DNA of 64,000 nucleotides, from positions 310,001-374,000 of the forward strand of contig DATMPC010000058.1 in NCBI GenBank assembly GCA_035567895.1, written 5' to 3'. The DNA comes from Terriglobales bacterium (GTDB lineage: Bacteria > Acidobacteriota > Terriglobia > Terriglobales > Acidobacteriaceae). The number at the start of each line of letters is the position of its first letter. The stretch's first letter is position 1. The position numbers and the translations under genes are program-made. This document shows, one piece after another, positions 33,261 to 40,865 of the stretch. The notes under the pieces were generated by a model, which made no database searches, was not told the origin of the DNA, and was given only the letters and a program-made list of their open reading frames with translations.

Positions 33261-35366
33261 ATGAAACACTCAATGGATCACCTGGCATCTCTTAACAAGC
33301 TCTCGACATCCATCGTCGTCGTCGCATTCTCACTCTGCATCTTCCCGTCAAACGCGCACGCTGCCGATCGCGCTCAGGTCCTCACGCGCGGTTATAACAA
33401 CCAGCGCACTGCGGCAAATCTCGCCGAGAAAGAGTTAAAGCCCGCGAACGTAAATGTCGCCCACTTCGGGAAGCTCTTTATGTTGCCGGTGGATGATCAG
33501 ATCTATGCGGGCCTGCTGTATGCGGCCGATGTGCCGATTGCGGGCCATAAGCACAATGTTCTATTGGTCGCAACCGTCAACAACAGTGTCTACGCCTTCG
33601 ACGCTGACCGATTTGGAAATCCGCTCTGGCACAAGAACTTCAATGGCACTGGCCGTCCAACGCGAAATACCGAAGTCGGTCAGGCTTGTCGCATTTACAA
33701 CGACTTCATTGGGAACATCGGCATCATTGGTACTCCCGTGATCGGCCCGGACAGGACAATGTACTTTGTGACGCGAACAGTGGAGGGCGATGCTTCTGTC
33801 CAGCGTCTGCGGGCGATCGATGTCGCGACAGGTAATGACCGTCCGAACAGCCCGCAGATCATCCAGGCGACAGTGCCTGGAAACGGAGATGACACGAATG
33901 GATCAGTTGTCACCTTCAACCCCGTAACGGAGAATCAGCGTCCGGCATTGGCTCTTTCTGACGGAACCGTCTACATCGGCTGGGCATCATTCTGCGATAC
34001 GCGGCCTTATCACGGCTGGATGATGTCGTACGATGCCTCGACACTTAAGCAAGTCGGAGTGTTTAACGCCTCCCCGAATGGGAACATGGCGGGCATCTGG
34101 ATGTCGGGCGCCGGACCGGTTGTGGACCAGTCCGGGAATCTGATCGTTACGACCGGTAACGGAAGTTTTGACGGCAAGACCGACTTCGGCGAGTCGACGA
34201 TCAAGCTGCAGGCAAAGTTGCTTCGTCCGCTGGATTCCTTTACGCCTTCAAATTTCAACACTCTGAACGACTTCGATCTCGACTTTGGAACGCAGGGTCC
34301 GACTCTGCTACCGGGCACGAATCACCTCGTGGTAGGCGGTAAAGAAGGCAAGATGTACTTGCTTGACGCGCAAAAACTGGGAGGGCAGGCCCCGGGGGAT
34401 ATCCAGGTCTCTCAAGTCGTTCAGGCGGTTGATCCAACGGTTCGTCCGACGTTGACTCATCATATGCACAACGTTATTCCGGCGTGGCAAAGCCCTCAGG
34501 GCTTGAACGTTTACGTGTGGGGAGAGAGTGATTTCCTGCGCGTTTACCGCTTCAATCCGTCGACCCATAAGTTCACCCTGCCTGCGGTTGCCAGCGGTTC
34601 CATTCTGGCACCGAGCGGAATGCCCGGCGGCATGATGAGCATCTCGGCGAATGGCTCCCGTCCTGGGACCGGCATTCTCTGGGCAACGCTGCCGAGGGCG
34701 GGCGATGCCAACCAGATGACAGTGCCCGGCGGCCTTTATGCCTATGATGCCGAGAATCTGAAGTTCCTCTGGTCGAGCACAGCCGCAGGCGACGATCCGC
34801 TGAACTTCGCCAAAGGTAGTCCTCCGATCGTGGCCAATGGCAAGGTGTACGTCGCTTCTATTTCGAACTTTGTGTCCGTTTACGGCAAGCGGAAGCGCGC
34901 AGGCGATTCTCAGAATCTCGCTTTGCGAGCCAAGGCGACTGGAAGCGCCGCGTGTATGCCCGATCAGACGCCCGAAAAAGCAGTCAACGGCAGTGCTGAG
35001 GATGGCCCAAATGACAAATGGTGTTCTGCGGCGGCGAATCCGTTTCTGCAGGTTGATTTAGGCAAAAACGTCGCTATTGGTCGCATTGTTGTAGAGCACG
35101 CGGGCGCCGGTGGCGATGACTTCAAGATGAACACGCGTGACTTCAGCATTCAGGTAAGCGCCGACGGCCAAACCTTCTCAACTGTCGCTAACGTCTCAGG
35201 AAATATCCAAAGCATTACCACACATGACATTCCCTCGACTCAAGCCCGCTATGTTCGACTGAACGTGAACACGCCGGAAGGGACGCCGTCGCCGACCGCA
35301 AATATTTATGAATTCCAGATCTTTGCCGCCCCCGATCTCACCGCTGGAGGCGCTCATGGCCGATAA
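33261..35366 (+). CDS. Secreted beta-propeller protein with C-terminal discoidin (F5/8 type C) domain
   Basis: The protein (701 residues) has a signal peptide ending in AHAAD and PQQ-like propeller repeats (about residues 60-550), for example LLVATVNNSVYAFDADRFGN, VIGPDRTMYFVT and GLYAYDAENLKFLW. A discoidin-like jellyroll follows at about 555-695 (ALRAKATGSA, FLQVDLGKNVAIGRIVVEH, ARYVRLNVNTP), a fold that often binds carbohydrate. No PQQ enzyme active site is recognised, so a binding or scaffold role is more likely than dehydrogenase activity. The 3' end overlaps the FKBP-like gene by 11 bases. A start at ATG 33273 is also possible. Confidence 0.82.
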   Translation: MKHSMDHLASLNKLSTSIVVVAFSLCIFPSNAHAADRAQVLTRGYNNQRTAANLAEKELKPANVNVAHFGKLFMLPVDDQIYAGLLYAADVPIAGHKHNVLLVATVNNSVYAFDADRFGNPLWHKNFNGTGRPTRNTEVGQACRIYNDFIGNIGIIGTPVIGPDRTMYFVTRTVEGDASVQRLRAIDVATGNDRPNSPQIIQATVPGNGDDTNGSVVTFNPVTENQRPALALSDGTVYIGWASFCDTRPYHGWMMSYDASTLKQVGVFNASPNGNMAGIWMSGAGPVVDQSGNLIVTTGNGSFDGKTDFGESTIKLQAKLLRPLDSFTPSNFNTLNDFDLDFGTQGPTLLPGTNHLVVGGKEGKMYLLDAQKLGGQAPGDIQVSQVVQAVDPTVRPTLTHHMHNVIPAWQSPQGLNVYVWGESDFLRVYRFNPSTHKFTLPAVASGSILAPSGMPGGMMSISANGSRPGTGILWATLPRAGDANQMTVPGGLYAYDAENLKFLWSSTAAGDDPLNFAKGSPPIVANGKVYVASISNFVSVYGKRKRAGDSQNLALRAKATGSAACMPDQTPEKAVNGSAEDGPNDKWCSAAANPFLQVDLGKNVAIGRIVVEHAGAGGDDFKMNTRDFSIQVSADGQTFSTVANVSGNIQSITTHDIPSTQARYVRLNVNTPEGTPSPTANIYEFQIFAAPDLTAGGAHGR

Positions 35367-36285
35367 AGACATCCACTTTCGGTCTGAAACACCCAGGCCT
35401 GGAATGGATTCGCGTCAATTGCGGTACGCCGTTCTCCTCAGCCTGATCTGCGTTGTCCCATTCTGGATCCAGACGGCCGTAAGCCAGACAGCCGAGATCG
35501 CGAACTCGGGCCTCGTAATTACCACGCCTCCGGACGTTGCAGCACCTCCGGCCGATGCGCAAACGATGCCCTCCGGTTTGGCCATGAAGGTCCTCAAGGC
35601 AGGAAATGGCAGCGAGCATCCCACTGGCAACGATTGTGTGACGGTGAACTTTGTGGCATGGAAGACCGACGGAACCTTGTTCTCAACCTCCACGTCAATG
35701 GACAATTCGGAGCTTCTCTGTCTGAACGCAGCCATTGTAGGTGTCTCCGAAGCGCTCACCGAAATGGTGGTGGGTGAGAAAAGGCGTCTCTGGGTTCCCG
35801 AAGATCTCACTTTCAGAGAACATCATCACCACGGTCAAAAGAGGCCGGAAGACGAAGAGCCGCCGCACAAGGATTTAACGTTCGATCTTGAGCTTCTCTC
35901 GATTATCAAAGCTCCAGCAACACCTGCCGAGCTCACCTCGCCCCCCGCGAGTGCGACCAGAACCTCGTCCGGTCTCGCCTATCAGGTGTTGAAGAGTGGT
36001 TCCGGCGCGGCACATCCATCATTGAAGAACAAGGTAGTGGTTCATTTTTCCTGCTGGAGAGCCGACGGCAGATTGTTCGAGTCTACCGAAATGGGAAATC
36101 ACCCGGCGCTGGTCACGTTAGCCACTGCCCCGGCAGGATGGCGCGAGGCGTTGCCGCTGATGGTGCCCGGTGAAAAAACGCGCTTTTGGATCCCGGCGGC
36201 TCTCGCCTTCGGTGAGAAACCGGCAAACCGGTTCAATCCCCCGGGAGATCTGGTTTACGATATCGAGCTTTTGAGCGTGCAGTAG
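35356..36285 (+). CDS. Tandem FKBP-type peptidyl-prolyl isomerase-like protein
   Basis: This 309-residue protein has a membrane segment near the N-terminus (about residues 24-44) and two FKBP-like domains: about 75-195 (GNDCVTVNFVAWKTDGTLFSTS, EMVVGEKRRLWVPEDL) and about 215-308 (LKNKVVVHFSCWRADGRLFES, LMVPGEKTRFWIPAALAFG). Each has the FKBP pattern of a first strand, a GE(K)-R-W-P turn and an F/Y-D-I/L-E-L-L end. The first domain carries a His-rich insert (REHHHHGQKRPEDEEPPH) and looks less canonical, so it may be inactive. ATG 35356 is preferred over 35308 because GGAGG sits 5 bases upstream. It probably folds or stabilises exported proteins. Confidence 0.85.
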   Translation: MADKDIHFRSETPRPGMDSRQLRYAVLLSLICVVPFWIQTAVSQTAEIANSGLVITTPPDVAAPPADAQTMPSGLAMKVLKAGNGSEHPTGNDCVTVNFVAWKTDGTLFSTSTSMDNSELLCLNAAIVGVSEALTEMVVGEKRRLWVPEDLTFREHHHHGQKRPEDEEPPHKDLTFDLELLSIIKAPATPAELTSPPASATRTSSGLAYQVLKSGSGAAHPSLKNKVVVHFSCWRADGRLFESTEMGNHPALVTLATAPAGWREALPLMVPGEKTRFWIPAALAFGEKPANRFNPPGDLVYDIELLSVQ

Positions 36286-36336
36286 ACCCAGCCGGGTAGC
36301 GGGTTCGATCTTAAAGAAATACAAGAAGGAGAAGGA

Positions 36337-36365
36337 AAGACGGCCTTCAAATTGAAGGCCGTCTT
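36337..36365. terminator. Bidirectional hairpin terminator between convergent genes
   Basis: A 14-bp perfect inverted repeat (AAGACGGCCTTCAA and complement) with a 1-base centre lies between the plus-strand FKBP-like gene and the minus-strand receptor. Flanking T/A-rich bases give weak T-runs, so it can serve both. Confidence 0.75.
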
Positions 36366-36375
36366 GTTGTGAGTA

Positions 36376-39300
36376 CTAGTTGAAAGTGTAGCGCAACCCG
36401 GCCTGCATGACCCGGTATGAGTTCGGGACCATGGCTGTCCAGTTGCTGAAGTCCGGAGAAGGAGCAGTGGATCCAGGAGTGATTCCGTAGCCGCTGCGGC
36501 TAAAGTTAATTCCCTGGAACTGCTGCGTGTTGGTCAAGTTGAATACTTCCCAACGGAACTGCAACTTGTGATTCTCGTTGTAAGGCATGGTCCAGATCTT
36601 GCCAATTCCCAAATCGAGATTGATGTAATGCGGATACCGGAAGTAGTTCCGCAATCCAGTCTCTCCGGGATAGGAGTTTCGGAAATTCAGGAAGGCTGTT
36701 GGCTCGCAAGCTCCGAAATACTGCGGCTTTGCGACCAACCGCGTGCTGCAGCCGTTGTTTGGTACTGGACCTCTGAGGCTGGTATAGCTCTGCACTTCCC
36801 AGTTTGTTGACCATTCTGCCGCATCGTACGGAGCGCCAAATGGAGTGCCTGTGTTGAAGCGGAAGACGTTGGAGAATTGCCACCCTCCGATGAGCTGCTC
36901 GACAAACCCGTGAGCATCGCTGCCCAACAACTTGCCATTTCCAAAGGGCAGTTGCCACACCGAGTTGACGTTGATTATGTGGCGGCTATCGAAATCGGAA
37001 GCCGTGTAGTTATCCTGCGGACGGAACGGGTTCAGGATGAGCGCCGACCCACTATAGGCGCCATACGCCTGCAAGCCCGAAGCGTTGTCGAGCGAATGCG
37101 AAAATGTGTAATTGAAATCAACAGTTAGGTCGCGCAAACGCTGACGATACGAGGCGGCCAGACCATGATAGTTCGAGTATGCGAAGGTCGACCACGTAGT
37201 CAAGGCTCCATACTGTGGCTGGAAGAACGCGTGCGGGCCAATGTTCGAAAGGTTCTCCATATCGAGCATCGTCGTCGTCCAGTCGTTGGTATTGATGAGA
37301 GCATCTTGATATACAGCCTGGGTCGAGGAAACGCAGGGTTTGCTCGAGGAGCACAAGTTTGCATTCATGCCCGCAACGGGAAACAGGTTCTCGAAGTAGG
37401 GGATGACCGGGACGGCGCCGCCGGGAGTTCCCACCTGGCTGAACGGCACTCCAGCCTGGCGAGCCTTCTCGAGAATGGTCGCAGCCGTGTAGAAGTCCAT
37501 ACCGCTCTTCGGATCTCGCAAGTCTGCAGGCGTTGCGATGTCTTTCTGCGCCAGCAGATCACGAGCAAAAGTTCCGACATAGGAGAGTGATAGAACTCCT
37601 CCCTTAGGCATTTCGCGCTCAAATGTCAAACTTACTTTGTAATTCTTAGGTGTTTGCAGCTGCGAGTTCAGGGACGACTCAATCCTCGTCGGGAATGCCT
37701 GCTCCGTCTGCTGCAACGGGAAGGTCAAGTTCGCAGGAACGGTGATTTTCGGCAGCGAACGTACATCCTGATTGAAAGAAGTGAACTGTGGCCCAGGTGC
37801 TGAGGTGCAGGAAGGTAAGCCATTGCCGACGACCACGTAATGGCCGCAGCCGACGTTATAGGTGTTCACAGGAATCGTTGTCTTCGACGAGAAGCCCAGA
37901 GTGTTGCGCGTGTCGAAGAATGTTGCGATCGATTCACCGAAGGAGTCGGGCAGCATCGCAAATCCGCCACGTATTACGCTGGCATGATTCTTGCCGAAAA
38001 TCTTCGACCAGAATCCTTCGCCGGGGTTTGGTGACCAGGCAAGGCCGAGCCGAGGCAGAAACACTGTCTTATCCCAGTTGTAGAGCGGTGGGCCGCCATT
38101 GGCGGGGCCTGATTTGTTGATGATGATGTCTTGCAGGTACGCGCTGCCGGCATTCATGGCGTTTACGCGATTCTGGAAGATTTGTCCGAGAGGAATGGTT
38201 GGTTGTACTTCGAATCCGTTCTTCTCATACACAGGACGCCACAGACTGTAACGCAGGCCGGCGGAAAGGGTAAGGTTCTGATTCACCTTCCAACGGTCCT
38301 GGAAGTACCCTTCATAGCCTTGAGTTGCAAAGTTGCGCCTAGTCGGAGCGCCTGAATTCAGGAGTGATCCGTCGCGATTAAACAAGAAGTTAGCTGTGTA
38401 CTGAGTGTAGCGGCCAAGCAGAGCGGTGACAGCATTCTCTACCGAGCTCTTGTAAGCGGAAGAAACCGTGTATCCACGAGTCTCCGTCAGGTACTGATTG
38501 ATCGCGTTGATCAACAGGTTCGTCTTATAGCCTGAGGGATTCGTAGTAGCCGTATCAAACGAGTTGCTGAAATTGACGCTCCCGTTGCTGATGGTCAGGA
38601 TGTTGGCGCCGAATTCAAAAGTATGACGGCCCTTGATCCACGAGACGTCGTCCACGAAGTTGTTCACAGGTGTCGTGCGGCTACTGTCATAAGTAAGGTT
38701 GGTCGGTTGATACACCAGCCGGAAATACCCTAAGTTGCCCGACGTATCTCCACCCTTGGTAAACGCCTGCCGCGTCATTCCGTAGTGGAAGTTGTTGACG
38801 ACATTGCTATTGATAGTCCAAGTGTGTCCAACGGCGAGACCCCAGGGGTGACTCCAGGTTGTGGGTGCTTTTTCGTTTGGAAATCTTGCGGCTTGTTGAA
38901 TGTGGTCGTAGATCACATTCGTACGGACATACAGCTGCTGGCTTTGATTCAGCGTGTAGTCCAGCCTTAGCGAATGGGAATTGAGATGAACTGGTGCCGG
39001 GGAATTGAATACGTTTCCAGCCGTATTCAATAAATCACCTACGGAATTGCTGTTTGCTGGAATCTGTGCTCCCTGCGCCAGTGCCGTTACTGCAGCAGGA
39101 TTGACTCCACCGGTGTCCGGAAAGATGTTCGCAATGTCGGTAGCGTTAATCTGCTGGAGATTGCCGTTCGAATCCTTAAACTTCACGATTCCCTGACCGA
39201 GCGAAGGCAGCGGGATGGTGCTCGGAGTTCCGGGACTTTGACTTGCATCCCGTCGTCCCTCATAGCTGTAAAAGAAGAAAAACTTACCCTTGATGATTGG

Positions 39301-40191
39301 TCCGCCAACGGAAGGTCCGAAAGTGTTTCGAATTAGAGCGGGCCTCGGCAGTCCGTTGTGATTGTTAAACCAGTCATTGGCCTCGAAAATTGTGTTTCGA
39401 TGAAATTCCGAGAGAACTCCCCTGAAGCGGTCGGCGCCGCTCTTGCTGACGAGTTGGACCTGGGCTCCGGAGGATTTCCCGCCGGATGCATTCGACGATA
39501 CAGTCGAAAGCCGAAACTCTTCTATAGCATCCGCGTTCAGTCGTAAAACCGGTCCTGCAATCGGACTGGCAGGTGTGCTGGAGTTCAGAGTGTCAGGTCC
39601 TGCCTGATTGGTCTGGGCGTCATTAATGTCCACCCCGTCGAGCGTGACATTTGCCTGATCCATGCGCCCGCCGGCAACATAACCGTCCTTGGTTACGCCG
39701 GGTTGGAGGCTTAGCAACGACAGCACATTGCGTGCTTCCATAGGAAGCTGCGTAATTTGCTCGCTTACGATCGTGTTGCCCAGGCTTGAATCTTGGGTGT
39801 TGACCTGCACTGCCGCATTTTCGGCGATCACTTCTACCGTCTGCGTTGTCGATCCGACTCGTAAGACTACGTTGAGGTCCGACGGGGTAGCCACCAAAGC
39901 GTGAATGCTCTCCAACACCGACTTCTGGAACCCGGGAGCTTCTACCTCAAGCTTGTAGTCGCCGGGAGGAATAAGGTCGAACGAAAAGTTGCCGACGGGC
40001 CCCGTCTTTTGCGTGCGGACGATGTTCGTGGCTGTGCTGGTCAAAGTGACCATCGCGCTGGGTACGACGCGTCCTTGGGGATCTGTGACTGTGCCGCGGA
40101 CTGCACCAGTGCCTGTCTGAGCTACGCTGATGCCCACGCAGGATAGCAACACCCCAAGTAATACAAGAGCTCTGGTCAACTGAGCTTTCAT
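36376..40191 (-). CDS. Oar-like TonB-dependent receptor, second copy
   Basis: This 1271-residue protein begins at ATG 40191 with a signal peptide (MKAQLTRALVLLGVLLSCVGISVAQ); the longer frame from 40314 adds 41 residues that do not fit. A carboxypeptidase-regulatory-like domain follows (GAVRGTVTDPQGRVVPSAMV, about residues 30-110), then a plug-like region (TQLPMEARNVLSLLSLQPGV; QVQLVSKSGADRFRG) and a long barrel ending in GLRYTFN. It is longer than the other two receptors because of large loops. No neighbouring regulator or enzyme hints at its substrate. Its upstream region is a 670-bp AT-rich gap. Confidence 0.9.
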   Translation of the reverse strand: MKAQLTRALVLLGVLLSCVGISVAQTGTGAVRGTVTDPQGRVVPSAMVTLTSTATNIVRTQKTGPVGNFSFDLIPPGDYKLEVEAPGFQKSVLESIHALVATPSDLNVVLRVGSTTQTVEVIAENAAVQVNTQDSSLGNTIVSEQITQLPMEARNVLSLLSLQPGVTKDGYVAGGRMDQANVTLDGVDINDAQTNQAGPDTLNSSTPASPIAGPVLRLNADAIEEFRLSTVSSNASGGKSSGAQVQLVSKSGADRFRGVLSEFHRNTIFEANDWFNNHNGLPRPALIRNTFGPSVGGPIIKGKFFFFYSYEGRRDASQSPGTPSTIPLPSLGQGIVKFKDSNGNLQQINATDIANIFPDTGGVNPAAVTALAQGAQIPANSNSVGDLLNTAGNVFNSPAPVHLNSHSLRLDYTLNQSQQLYVRTNVIYDHIQQAARFPNEKAPTTWSHPWGLAVGHTWTINSNVVNNFHYGMTRQAFTKGGDTSGNLGYFRLVYQPTNLTYDSSRTTPVNNFVDDVSWIKGRHTFEFGANILTISNGSVNFSNSFDTATTNPSGYKTNLLINAINQYLTETRGYTVSSAYKSSVENAVTALLGRYTQYTANFLFNRDGSLLNSGAPTRRNFATQGYEGYFQDRWKVNQNLTLSAGLRYSLWRPVYEKNGFEVQPTIPLGQIFQNRVNAMNAGSAYLQDIIINKSGPANGGPPLYNWDKTVFLPRLGLAWSPNPGEGFWSKIFGKNHASVIRGGFAMLPDSFGESIATFFDTRNTLGFSSKTTIPVNTYNVGCGHYVVVGNGLPSCTSAPGPQFTSFNQDVRSLPKITVPANLTFPLQQTEQAFPTRIESSLNSQLQTPKNYKVSLTFEREMPKGGVLSLSYVGTFARDLLAQKDIATPADLRDPKSGMDFYTAATILEKARQAGVPFSQVGTPGGAVPVIPYFENLFPVAGMNANLCSSSKPCVSSTQAVYQDALINTNDWTTTMLDMENLSNIGPHAFFQPQYGALTTWSTFAYSNYHGLAASYRQRLRDLTVDFNYTFSHSLDNASGLQAYGAYSGSALILNPFRPQDNYTASDFDSRHIINVNSVWQLPFGNGKLLGSDAHGFVEQLIGGWQFSNVFRFNTGTPFGAPYDAAEWSTNWEVQSYTSLRGPVPNNGCSTRLVAKPQYFGACEPTAFLNFRNSYPGETGLRNYFRYPHYINLDLGIGKIWTMPYNENHKLQFRWEVFNLTNTQQFQGINFSRSGYGITPGSTAPSPDFSNWTAMVPNSYRVMQAGLRYTFN

Positions 40192-40865
40192 GGATTTTCG
40201 CCTCCGAATCGAAGTGTGGAAATGTTCACGGCAGTAAATGCAGGCTGAAACAAACGAGAAACTGCGCCCGGGCGGACACAAAAAGAACGCGGGGTTTTGG
40301 GAAACCCTCTTCACTGAAAATTCTCTCCGCCCAATGAGTCAGTTGACGAAACCTGACTCGAAGAATTTGGTCACGACTGCCGGCTGATTACCGCCCAAAA
40401 ATCGGAGCAGCTCAGCTCTGTGGCCGCGAAGAATAGAACAGGAAGGCAGACGTTATCAAGGGATAAAGAGAGGAAATTCAGGTATTAAATGCTATGGAAG
40501 CGATAGAAATAGCTTATGAACTGGCGTCGGGGACGACCAAGGAGTTGAAATGCCTTCCGCCAGCACTCATCATCGAGGAAGTGGGAAGGCTTGGCTCGAG
40601 GGAAGGCAATAGAAAACTTTTCTTCTGTCTCACGTTCGGGGGTCACTCCATCAAGGAGGCAAGTCCCTGCTAGTTCCTTGTTAATTTTCTGAATCCCGAG
40701 CGAAAACAACGGAAGTGCTTTGTCAATAGTGGCTTGCGGAGAAATCCACAGAATTCCCTGTTAACTCCCTGGTTTTGAACGAAATTTGTAAATTTTGGGC
40801 AGAATTCAACGATTTTGAGATCGAATTCGAAAAAGGCCCTGTTATTTTTCCTGTTCTTTGACTTC
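40192..40865. other. AT-rich gap with repeated CCCTGTT-like words
   Basis: This 674-bp stretch between two receptors on the same strand has no supported gene. A minus-strand frame at 40485-40709 has no recognisable content. On the minus strand the words ACAGGAA, ACAGGG, CAGGGAG and AACAGGGAA recur between 40680 and 40860, within unusually AT-rich sequence. It may be a decayed mobile element and also holds the promoter of the 36376-40191 gene. Confidence 0.5.

Noticed and set aside
40485-40709. A 74-residue minus-strand frame in the AT-rich gap
   Set aside because: No ribosome binding site, homology cue or partner gene supports it.
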